Shown one piece after another: positions 12,114 to 22,309 of a stretch of 64,000 bases of DNA; the stretch's first letter is position 1, and the number at the start of each line of letters is the position of its first letter. A model generated the notes under the pieces. That model was given only the letters and a program-made list of their open reading frames with translations. It was not told the DNA's origin and searched no databases. The DNA is from Krasilnikovozyma curviuscula (lineage: Eukaryota > Basidiomycota > Tremellomycetes > Cystofilobasidiales > Mrakiaceae), in the NCBI GenBank assembly GCA_014825775.1, contig MVAQ01000010.1, forward strand, positions 1 through 64,000, read 5' to 3'. Both the position numbers and the translations under genes were made by a program.

Positions 12114-12981
12114 TTCTGAGATGGTCGCCGTTCAAGGTGCAGAGCTTGTCTGTGCGACCATGTGTACCTACACCAGAGAAAGCGGAGCAGGGCGACCTTG
12201 GGCGTTTTCTCTTATTTTTACCATTTGGTTTGAAGTAAGCCGGCCGGACCACAATCGGTCACATTTTGGTTTCACATCCTGATTCGCAAGAAACGCAAAG
12301 GCTCTACTCGTGGGCTGAGATAAGATCTGCAGGCGCGAGGAACGCCTCTACAGGCTGGCGCAAGATCTGCAAAGTGGGCGCGTCTTCCGAGCTTATCCTG
12401 TGCACTTATTCTCTACCAGGTGTACCTGAAGCTCTTGCGGTCACCGTGGAATTCTGTATCACGGGTCGGTGGTGCAATCCAGGACTCTCGCTTCAACTTG
12501 TGACATGCGCGAAATGGGTCCTAACCGTCGCATAGGTTGACGAATGGACAGGTGAAGGCGCACTTTCCCCTTTGGTACTGCAGAATGATTGGTGCTGGGT
12601 ACCGAAAAGTTTCCTGCGAGACGAGAAAGGAGAGAGATGACTGGGTTTGCTGATAAGAAGAAGAACCACAAACGACGTCCAAGAGACAGCCTAGTTCCTT
12701 CTTACCCTGTTTATATAAGTATCACGCCAAGGGTACGTTTAGTTGGACACTAATAGCAAGTCCAGTAGGGAGAGTCCCCGCTCCACCCATTATTTAGGGT
12801 TCAAAATGATCCCGATCAAACTTTTTTTTTTTGGCGTGGCGTTACAGAGGCGATTGGGGTTTTTAGACGAGCTGGTAGTGTCTCCCTTTCAGTCCCCCTT
12901 ATTATATATTTACCTTGAAATGATGAACAGATACCTCTTCCGTCTGTAACAAAACCATAGCTTCCATCGATATTTGAAGCC
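12114..12981. promoter_or_regulatory. divergent promoter region, 870 bp, no gene seen
   Basis: The region lies between the start of the minus-strand hydrolase and the start of the plus-strand receptor-like gene. It holds a TATA-like run at about 12711-12718 (TTATATAA) and a T11-type homopolymer near 12821-12832. The open frames inside are under 95 codons and not protein-like. Confidence 0.4.
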
Positions 12982-14787
12982 ATGAGCAGCGACCAAGCGT
13001 TAGTGTGGACGCCTGCAATGGAATCACTCGCGTGAGCTCTCCTCACTCACTCTAATTTTCTTGAAAAAGCTTGCTGACCGTATTTTTCTCTCTCAATGTC
13101 AGGTACGCTTCGTGGGTCCCACCAGCGTACGTAGGTATTGTCCTCAACGGTCTGCTGTTGCTGCTGATTGGATCAGTCTACTGCCACCGTGACATTTCGA
13201 GAAAATACCTTGATAGAGTTAGTTTCAGGTTGGTTGTCGTGTCTCTGATATCCAAGTAAGTTTTTTCCACCTTCTACCTTTCTTTTTCGTTCATTCCTGT
13301 ATATCTAAACTGCTTTCTGACGTACGTGTGGGATTCTGATCGTCCTGAAGTCTCGGCTACACCTGTTCCCTCCTTGCGACAGGACTCATTTCAACAGAAA
13401 AGGCATGTCGTCCAGGAGAGTTCTTTCTCATGTGGACTCTCCAGTTTGGAATTGCTATCAACTTCTGCATCGCACTGAACATTCAGTACGATTTTCCACC
13501 TTCGACGTCGCTCCATCGTTGGATTTGCACGCTGATTCATGTTGCATTCTACAGGCTCGTTCTGGTGAATGGTGTTAGAGGAAAGTGGCTGGAGCCATGC
13601 TATTATTTAGCCGCAACGCTCATCACGTCATGTTTGACAATTCCAACGGTTGCGAAAGGCGGCTACGGGTTCTCAGTGAGTGTTCTGCCAGACTCCAGTA
13701 TCGTCCCTTTTAGTTGCGCTGACTTGTACGATACATTCAGGAAATTTTTGGCTCGTGCTGGTATGTCGGTACGACAAGACAGCGTGTAGGGTGGGAATTG
13801 GGAACTTCTATCGTGCCAACACTCCTCTACACCTTAGGCGAAGTCCTTGTGTTCGTCTCCATCGCAATGTTCCTGTCTCGAGCTGGCGTACGTCTCTTCC
13901 TTTTTAAATTTGATGATCTCCCCGAACAAGTGACTAAATAGTGTTCTGTTCGCCAGCGAAACTCTAGGACGCTCTCATCCCGTCAGCAAACGACCAACCG
14001 ACAAGCACTTCACAACCGCTCGCGAGTGATCGTGATGCGTGTCTCGCTCTACCCAATCGCAGCGATAATACTCTGCAGTGGAATGTCTTCTACGGACCTG
14101 TACCTGGCGTCAATTGAAACCATCTCTAAGAAGCGCGACTTCAACGTGTTGATCGCAGGTCAGCGGCGCTCTCTTTCTCCCCAGCTCTGTCTTGCCTTTA
14201 CATGGCTAATATTTGGTCTTTTGATCACTTCTCTAGACAATATCTTCTTTGGCCTTCGAGGTCTGGTCTACCCTTTGCTGGCAGCTACAGACCCCTCCCT
14301 CCTCTCAGCTCTCTACGCCGTATATACGTACTACCGAGGACTGGAAGTTTCTGACTCAACAGGCACACCCTCCCGCTCATCTGGACCAGGTTTTAACACG
14401 ACGTTAGGCGGGGCTAACGAGATGGTATCCATTAAGGTTGAAATAGATACTGTGCGACATGTCGAGGATGAGATCAACGGCATCGTTGAACTCACTGAGC
14501 ACATTCAAGATCCTGCCCCCGAGGAAGAAGAGGAAACTTATTCTTTCTCAGAAGGAGATACTTCCAAATCAACGCTTGGGGTTGCGTTCCCCAGCGACAC
14601 AAATCTCGTTGCTACTGCGCGAGGAAGCCTCAGTGAGCTCGGAGAGGATGGATCATACAAGCCGAAGATGGGCGTGAGGATGGATCCTGCGGTGAGAACC
14701 GATGAGGAAGCTCAGAACGCGCTTTCACCGTCGACGAGGAGACGGTTAGATAGACAGCAGCAGAAGGATTTCGAGAAGTTCATCTAG
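12982..14787 (+). CDS. GPCR-like seven-transmembrane protein of the basidiomycete type
   Basis: The ATG at 12982 (MSSDQALVWTPAMESLA) is followed by an intron and then seven hydrophobic segments over about seven exons: YVGIVLNGLLLLLIGSVYCH, VVVSLISK plus the segment after it, WTLQFGIAINFCIALNIQ, YLAATLITSCLTIPTVA, SIVPTLLYTLGEVLVFVSIA and VSLYPIAAIILCSGMSS, ending with IFFGLRGLVYPLLAATDPS. Conserved receptor-like features include a cysteine before TM3 (EKACRPGEF) and one in the second outer loop (GSCWYVGT), which could form the usual disulphide. A basic loop before TM6 is followed by R-V-S-L-Y-P. The C-terminal tail of about 150 residues is acidic and rich in Ser/Thr. Ligand and G-protein coupling are unknown. 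Confidence 0.82.
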
Positions 14788-16116
14788 ACCGCGGTATTTC
14801 CCGCAATTGTTACCAGTTATACACAGTAATTTATATATTGTCTTCAGTGCAACAGAAAAAAAAATGCAATCAAAGTGAAATATTGGGAAGGTAGACAAAA
14901 TAACCGATATAACATCATGGTTGGCGAACGGTAGTTTCGGTGCAACACAGGTTGGTGAGCGATCAGATCCACACGTTTCTAGTCGTGAATATATGCTGCA
15001 ACTCTCTCTGGATCCTCTCAGACTCATCTACAGCCTCAAATGTTTCCTTCTACAATGGAACCTTCACAGCACCACAACGAGATGTGGAGATCTTTTGACA
15101 GCCTGCGATGGCCAGCTAAAAGCAATGAAGGACGGGTTGGTTGAGTTCATAACAATTTTATCTACAGATAGAGTTTCGGCCTGTTTATTCTGAGATGTCC
15201 GAGCATCTAAGTGTGAGAGAAGGTGGGACTTTGGAGGGAATGTTATTGTTTGTTACTGTTGTTATCATTGTCGCATGATCCACTTCTGTCATGTTAGGAA
15301 AGTTCTTAGGCTGTGTTATCGAACCAACAAAACTGACGCTCACCATAAGAGTCGAATGTTTGGTCTTGGACAACGAAGGCGCAATATAGGAATACTACAA
15401 CATTTCGACTTTGCACTTCTCATCGCAGATGCACAGGAACTGTCAACACCAGCAGAGAGCCTGCGGCCTCAATATGACAGTCTGAGTTGTCTTTGAAATG
15501 TCTAGTTATGTGGGGGTCATGGTCGAATCGGTGAGGGCGAAGGTACCTCATAACCCTCAGCTCAGCTGCCAATCATTCTGGTTGAAAGGGGTCGTCGTAT
15601 CTCATGGCCTGATCAGGCCAGGTTGAGCACTCTGCTGGTGACGGCTTTCAGGAGCCATCGGAGAGCTGCGAGCTTCTGAAGTCAAATTGCAAGGTTTTTG
15701 TGTGCTATGATAGTTTGGGGGCAGGGAATTCTTGCTTCGCTCCGCCGCTAAATAGCACCAGCCCAAACCTGCCCTCAAAATTATCGGGGCCCAGCAGATC
15801 TCACACACAGTACGGCTAGGTCAGTGATTGTCTTCAGTATTCTCCTCAGTTTGTATACCTACGGAAAAGCTGTGGTTGTTCTACCATAGTCTCTTTCTCG
15901 TCGCGTAGGCTTTCTGTGCTTTCGGTGTGTGGTTGGCTAGATAGAACTATCAAACGCTCATACTTGGTTCACGAATTCTTGATACGCTGACAATTGCTTC
16001 ATCCTTTGAACAGGGCAGCTGCTCTCACCTTTCACCTCACCGAGCTCTTAAAGGCACTAGGTTCTGCCCTCAACAATTTCCAATCCACTGGAAGTCGCTC
16101 CTTGTACTGGCTCTAT
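14788..16116. other. gene-poor stretch of 1.3 kb
   Basis: No gene could be supported on either strand. Open frames are under 95 codons with frequent stops and no splice model joins them well. I also looked for tRNA T-arm-like sequences and known small RNA starts and saw none that fold. Part of it is the 3' region of the receptor-like gene and part the promoter of the Ima1 gene. Confidence 0.45.
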
Positions 16117-18204
16117 ATGAGTGCGAAAGATTCACCGTATGAGTTGACTTGTCATTTCTGCCTATCGAAACAAACGGTTCTCCTGCCTTCAGCCACCGTT
16201 CCTCCACCTTTACTCGAAACATCGTCCTCCAGTAACAGTATTGCAAAGCTTAGCTCGATACTACGTCGACGCAAAGGAAATATACGATCGTTTGAATGGA
16301 CTTGTCAAGTCTGTGAAGGGTGGAATGGCTGGGACGAAAATGGCGAAGTCAAAAGCTGGAACCGGGCTATGAGTGATCAAACAAGCGTCAGCAATCAAGA
16401 TAGCTTGTCTCGAAGAGGTCAATTTATCTCCTAAAGTAAACAAACTAACTCATTTGCTGACAGTTTTGTTTGCGATACTCTCTTTCCTCTCTCAACCGCC
16501 CGCGCGCTGACTGCCCGAATGGTCTTCAACTGATGCCAGGTCGATCACCCCTCAATCTCACTTCCTCAAAGATGGATGAGCGTAAATCTCCATTTTGCTC
16601 CAGCTGTATGAACAACCACACGCTGGTGGTGAATATGCTAGGCAACTATCTGCCAGAAGACGATGTGAGCACATGGAGGTTATAATAGCCGTCCCCTTCT
16701 CATTCTCAGAATTCTTGTCTGTGTTTTTGTATCTAAAATCGCCGTTTGTAGGATCCAACATACGACTATCACGTGGCACAGTTTCCAGCCTATAAAGCGT
16801 CACTCCTCAACCGCTATCCTCTGGTATGCGAGAATTGCAGAGATGGCGTTGTGGAAGCCATGAAGTCTGCAGAGTACAGGTCAGTATTTGAATTTGTAAG
16901 GGATACACTTTAATTACGAGCTGACTCCGCGTCTATGTTTTACCATCGCGCCTCTTATCTCCCCTTTCCTGTTCTCTTCTTACTACATTGGAACCAGGGC
17001 AAAAACATCCACCCTGTCGCATTATTTGAAAGCTTCGAATCTTCCATCGATAACTCAACAGGAGCAGTCGATCCCTGGTCTAATCTTTCACTTCGTGGAT
17101 CTGGTCGTCTGGTACTTAGCAGCATTCGCGTCCGCCATCAGATTCATAATGTCTCTTATGATCCTCACACGATCACTCCATCTCAATCCGTGGCTTGAAA
17201 AAACCTCTGTACCTCACCTTTGGGCTGTCGCCATGGTGTCAACTTTGATTGGATTACGGTGGAATCCTTTCAAGTTTAGAAAGATGTCGCCAAGGCTGAG
17301 GGCGAAAACACAAGCTTGGAAGGTAAGATCCGTTCGATTTATGCTTGACTTCGTTTTCAAGCATTGAAATCATTTCATGAAAATTCACAGATCTCGGTGT
17401 TGGTCTCCTCATGTAGCCGAATAGCAGTCATATCTACATCTGCCTTTCAGTGTTACCAACATGTGCTTCCCCTCGACCAGCCATATTTCCACAACGCAGC
17501 TCAGTGGATAGAAGTGGTGTTGTACTGGCAGAAGTGGTGGCTACCACTACTGCTGGGTCTGGACTTATTGGTAAGTATTGCGTCGGACAACTCTCGTTAG
17601 CATCTCACTTAATAATACTTTGCATTTGTTATAGGTGGCTGCACTGTTCCAATGGCCACTCCTCTTCAACTCAAATCAACGAAAATCCAGCCGAAAAATA
17701 TCCTCGCAGAGGCGGGATCAGATACCCCCACCAATGATACATATGCAGAACTCACTACCTCGAGAGCAGCACCAGTTCTCCACCATCCAGCCTTCATCTC
17801 ATACTCAACAATCACATATGTTCCAACATACTCAACCAGTGCAGTCTACATTTGGAGCCCCAGGCTTCTCGTTCTTGCCCCCATACCCAGCACCAGAAGA
17901 CGATTCCATGGACTGGTCGCCATCCTTCGATACACCCTCATCTGCATCCAACATTAACATACAACAAGCACAGTATACCTCTAAACAAGCGTATCAACAA
18001 CAACCAGAAACTCAGTCCTCCCTGAATTCAGCATGGGATCTCTTCCAGAAACCCGCGACAGGTTTCACTCAAAATCAGCAGACAGGTCTCGAGGGGCTCT
18101 TGGAGGAGTGGGGGCTGAATGAGAGAGCTATCGCTGGAAGTATGAAGGGTATCGTGCCTGAGAAAAAAGGCTTAAGTAGTTGGATATCTGGAATCTGGGG
18201 CTAG
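16117..18204 (+). CDS. IMA1: Ima1-type inner nuclear membrane protein (SAMP1/TMEM201 family)
   Basis: The ATG at 16117 gives MSAKDSPYELTCHFCLSKQT, so the first zinc-binding CxxC lies close to the N-terminus as in the family. Next come WTCQVCEGWNGWDENGEV, then FCSSCMNNHTLVVNMLGNYL, DPTYDYHVAQFPAYKASLLN and RYPLVCENCRDGVVEAMKSA, which together make the Ima1 N-terminal cysteine-rich domain. Several membrane segments follow (LIFHFVDLVVWYLAAFASAI; WWLPLLLGLDLLV). The C-terminal third is rich in Ser, Gln and Pro. The stop is at 18202-18204. In fission yeast Ima1 sits in the inner nuclear membrane and helps link heterochromatin and nuclear shape to the envelope. The splice between the two cysteine blocks is my least certain join (acceptor near 16539). 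Confidence 0.88.
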
Positions 18205-19508
18205 GTACTGCGTGATCACAGTGTTCAGTTGTGAAGTTGGTCCTTGTCATGGAGACAACCGAAAGGCCTGAGTGAGCATCTTGTAGACTAAGAAATAATG
18301 GACTGCCCGTAACCGATTTGGCACCGGTGATAGAACGAGAGAGACCGGTAGATGGGGGTCGAACGTCAGCATGAATGAGCTTGGAAAAGATTGGATGAGG
18401 TTGGATGTGATTGGAAAGCTAGGGATCAGGTGTGGGTTTTAGACCATGAGAGAGCTTGACTCACCCTTGTTCTCGTAAGAAGGAGCGGCTACAGTTGAGC
18501 CGGAAGCCCAAGTCCGGTTGACATGTTCGATGTATGTCAGCTAGCACCCGATTCTCTTGGATGTCGTAACGGCGCTCTGTAATTCTCATTCCTGTACTCA
18601 CGATCTTGGTCATGGGACATTCTGAACGTCACACCAAAACCAGGATCTATTCAAACGTTGGTCTTAGCCGCAGCAATAAGTGTGGCAATGACAGCTCGGC
18701 CCTCAGAAGGAGAACCTGGATTAGGAGGTGGTCTTCTTTCCCAACTAAACTCCGTCAGTATTGTCATATTTTGTCAATGTTTGCGTAATGGTATTGCTAC
18801 GGCGCGAAAAGGCTCGTGGTTGCCGAGACGATGTGCGTGGTCAACAAAGCGCCGGTCGATGGGAACAATGATCAGGAGGAGAAAAACGGCAGACACCAGC
18901 TCTGGACTCCCAAATAACGCTGGGTGGAGATTCGCAATGTTAAATCAATGGGAAGAGTTAAAAGTGGAAGAATGCTGAGAGATGGAATCTAAACAATGAT
19001 TGCATCTCAACAGCGTCGGCTGCATGCAGAGAGACATTGACAGTGCAGGCGAGGACAAATAAGAGATACTGCTGGAAAAAATTGGGTACCATTTCTGGTT
19101 GAGTATGGGCGCCCGGGGACTAGCCAGTGCACTTAAGGTGGCGATGATATGTGGGTGTTTGCTTCGCACACACGATGTCGTTGTTGTGATGGGAGACAGC
19201 TGAGATGTCCTCTGAACGAGCAGAAGCACCTGAGTACTCAAAAAAGAAAATGATACAACCCATACCCGGTCTTGCATTGCGATAGGAGCGAGTCAGGGGT
19301 CGTCAACACAGAAAGAAGTGTTGATCTCATCAGTTGCCAGTTTATTGAAGTGTACTACCGTTTGCGATTGACAAGTTATGGTCGTGAAAAACTTCTTATC
19401 GTTACAAAAGACCAAAAGAGAAAGAAAAATCATAGCCATAAAAAGTCGACTACTCCTAAATTCCTCTTCGTCATCGATCCCAAAGCCCAAAACTGTTTAA
19501 CAAACAGA
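18205..19508. other. 1.3-kb stretch between convergent Ima1 and eL8 genes
   Basis: No intact gene is seen. The stretch contains the degraded eL8 fragment listed separately (about 18657-18745) and small GATTGGATG-like repetitions near 18390-18415. A short minus-strand frame near 19030-19100 begins MVPNFFQQYLLFVLACTVNV and looks membrane-like, but I could not connect it to any further exon. Confidence 0.5.
18657..18790 (-). pseudogene. decayed fragment of the ribosomal protein eL8 (L7a) gene
   Basis: On the minus strand this piece reads AVIATLIAAAKTNV, matching [14 protein letters not shown] of the intact eL8 gene about 1.06 kb away. At base level, 18657-18708 aligns to 19718-19769 with roughly three quarters of positions identical by eye. 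A 14-base block of perfect identity (GTGGTCTTCTTTCC) follows at about 18728-18741. Between these blocks the fragment is about 8 bases shorter than the parent, which shifts the frame. Resemblance fades beyond about 18790 and downstream of 18657. I read it as a partial tandem duplicate, not a working paralogue. Confidence 0.65.
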
Positions 19509-21051
19509 TTAAAGAGTCTTGGAAACGGTCTTGACGTCGTGACCGAGCTCTTTAGCTCTCTTGGTGAGCATGGCAATGGACTTGTTGCCTCTGATTCCAC
19601 CACCCCTATTAATTGAAACAAGAAGAGAAATAGTCAGTCGCAGCTTGAGCTAAAAAGGGAGTCATAGTAGAAGCATTACTTACCAGTGACGTTGTGCTTC
19701 AGCGTACTTGTCGGTGAAGTTGGCCTTAGCGGCAGAGACGAGAGTAGCAAGAGCAGCTTGGTCCTCAGACTTGACATCCTGGATGACCAAAGCGGAAGTG
19801 GTCTTCTTTCCAACGACCGTTCCCAAACGAGCCTTGTTCTTGACAATGACGTATGGCACACCCATCTTTAGGAAGGAAGAGCAAGGAAGAACAAGATGAG
19901 TAAGAAAGAGAGATAAATGAAGCAAGACGACACGCTCACCTTTCTGCAGAGAGCTGGGAGGAAGACAACGAGCTCAATTGGGTCGACATCGTCAGCGATG
20001 ACGACCAAGTTCGCCTTCTTAGCCTCGACGAGAGCGACGACGTGGTTGAGACCGTACTTGACGAAGAGTGGCTTCTTCTCAGCCTTCTTCTCAACTGGCT
20101 TGTCACCAGCAGCGACCTTAGCCTCAGCCTCAGACAGCAAACGAGCCTTCTTCTCCTGCTTGGACTCTGGCTTGTACTTGTTGAGCAAAGAAAAGAGTTG
20201 GGTGGCGGTGTTCTTGTCGAGAGTGTGAGAGAATTGAGCAATGGCAGGTGGGACCTTCAATCTCTGGTTAAGGATGACCTTCTGTCTCTGGAGACGAACG
20301 TATTCTGGCCACTTGACGAATCTGGTAAGATCTCTTGGAGGAAGGATATCTCCACCTGAATAGACGAAAGGGGTCAGAGCAAGAACAGGCTGCTTTGATG
20401 ATAATTACTTACCGATACCGTAAGATCTGGTCTTCTTCTCGAAGAGTGGGTTCTTGGCCTCCTTTTTGGCAGATCCCTTAGCGTCTATTGATGAAAATAA
20501 ATGAGGTCAGAGGACGTCGGCACCGATATAGCACAAGATGACTTACAAGGGGATGGGGCAACCTTCTTTCCTTTGGTGGCTTTTGGCTAAAGGTCATAGA
20601 GACGAGACAACACAGAAGTAAGTACCACTCCACAATTCATTGAAGAACTGTGTGAACGGCGTTCTGGTTTTCTTCGGAGCTCGTAAGGCGAGGGGTTCAA
20701 GAACAGCAGCATGTCTGGATGAAAACCTCGCCGTAGCCGCTTCCCGGAGGGAAAGTAAAGTCGCACTCCATAAGGCCTCTTGAGCTAGTGGTGTTGGTGT
20801 ATGGTTGATTGGTGAAGAGCAGTCATCCTCATTTCCATTCTCGGTATTTCAACGTCGAGCGGGATTCAAACCAACTCCTCCCCATCCATAATTTCCAGCA
20901 CCACAGAACCTTCGAGAGCCTAGGAGCGGACCACTTGATCTAGAAGGAGAAAGGTAACGACATGGATATCTTCTCCTGTATCGATCGTTTCCGGGAAGGT
21001 TGAAGAAAAGCAGCACGCAGGAAACACCTAAATGAAGGATAGACTGACCAT
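19509..21051 (-). CDS. RPL8: 60S ribosomal protein eL8 (L7a/L8)
   Basis: A structural protein of the large ribosomal subunit. The coding ATG (21051-21049) is alone in the first coding exon; a first intron of about 450 nt follows, and exon 2 opens [13 protein letters not shown]. The rest reads [40 protein letters not shown], the L7Ae/L30e fold with [20 protein letters not shown] and [20 protein letters not shown], then [20 protein letters not shown] and [20 protein letters not shown], ending at 19511-19509. Full length is about 260 residues, as usual for the family. A long first intron just after the ATG is common in fungal ribosomal protein genes. Confidence 0.97.
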
Positions 21052-21613
21052 TTTGAGTTTTGACTTGAAGAGCTAAATTTTAGAAACCACGAGTTAGACA
21101 AGGAAGACAGTGTGTATAGGACACCCTGAAAGACTTACAACTTGAAAGTGAGATGAATCTGAGGAACACTTGACTATGCGAGCACAAGCACGAACTTTGG
21201 CGGAGGAAGTTGGTGGCAAAGTTGAAGGGTTAACTGTACAGTTTTGAATGAAACTCTGTGGCGTATATATTATGGCTAAAGTTCTTCCTACCTCGATCTG
21301 CAAGGACCTTAACAGTTTATATGTAAACACAGCATGTTCTCTGCTGAGTTTGGTGTCATTTCCTCGAAAATTTGAGTTGCGGTGGCTTTGTTTACATGTT
21401 TCGAGAAATGGCAGCTCAGCTTGGACAAGATCAGCACTTTGATTTACAAATTGATATCTACAACTTCTTCTACAGAATCGCACGCTTTGTTTCAATATAA
21501 ATGCTTTCACATGACCCTCTTTATCGCCCACTTGACGGATCTGTTCCGCATGGAAGTCGTGTAGAATAGATATAGTCACTGCAACGCTCTCCTGTCAACT
21601 ACAACCCAACATC
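21052..21613. promoter_or_regulatory. divergent promoter between eL8 and the SRPBCC-like gene
   Basis: A 560-bp stretch between two divergent starts. It must contain the eL8 promoter. No gene is seen; open frames inside are short and without protein-like composition. I could not assign a ribosomal-protein promoter element with confidence. Confidence 0.4.
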
Positions 21614-22101
21614 ATGCAAATTCTTTCACCCGTTCTCACGTCTGGTATTGAGATTGATGTTCCAGCATCGACAGTGTTCAGCTTTATGGCCGACGGAATG
21701 AAGCAAACGCACTGGGCTCTCGGAAGCATGGATCGACAGTCTCTTGGTGATAATCTCTTCGTTGGAACATCTCGATGGACCTTTAAACCACTCTATGTAA
21801 AAGTAGTTGGCCATCCGGAGCTACTTTTGGTCGATTACTTCGGGAGCGCAACTTCGGACGTTAATTCTCTGCGTCACATCGTCTCAGCGAGGGTAATTGA
21901 GAGGGGAGAAGGGTCCTCCTTGCTGATGATGACTACTTGGAGGAGCCCAGGGACGTCTGATGAGGACTGGAATCTCAAACAGCACATCTGGCCTACAGAG
22001 ATTGCCCTCATCAAATCACGAAGTGAGTCAGTCTGTGCATTCAAATATGGGATGGATACTAACTATCTAGTCTAGTCATGTTTGAAAAAGAAGAGTCATA
22101 G
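21614..22101 (+). CDS. small SRPBCC (START-like) ligand-binding-fold protein
   Basis: The ATG at 21614 is followed by GIEIDVPASTVFSFMADGMK, then HWALGSMDRQSLGDNLFVGT, and later RHIVSARVIERGEGSSLLMM and TTWRSPGTSDEDWNLKQHIW. The alternation of strands with an N-terminal 'pASTVFSFMAD' helix and a late amphipathic helix is that of the SRPBCC/polyketide-cyclase-like fold. One intron (about 22024-22075, CTAAC branch point) joins IALIKSR to IMFEKEES, giving a protein of about 145 residues that stops at 22099-22101. No catalytic residues can be named and the ligand is unknown. Related small proteins bind hydrophobic ligands. Fold assignment is by pattern only. Confidence 0.7.
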
Positions 22102-22309
22102 TCAAGTTAAATAGTCGAAGAGTAGCACTCGTTGAGGAGTATGATACAATGGTTTGGGAAGTAGTGATGTCGCAGTAATAACCTAATCCGCATTGTGGTT
22201 GTATTTTAAATACGATTTGGTGTTCTTTTTCAGTTGTTTTGCCTAATGAGAGAACTTCTCGTTCTTACGCCATGATCTACTTGTGCTGGATTAAGCTGTA
22301 ATTCATCCA

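Noticed and set aside
18606..18978. Plus-strand frame of 106 codons and overlapping frames
   Set aside because: They run antisense over the decayed eL8 fragment. The similarity to eL8 explains the open frame.
20860..20960. tRNA-like T-arm sequence (GGATTCAAACC) in the eL8 intron
   Set aside because: On the minus strand the loop reads TTTGAAT, lacking the invariant C, and the flanking bases do not form the T-stem or acceptor stem.
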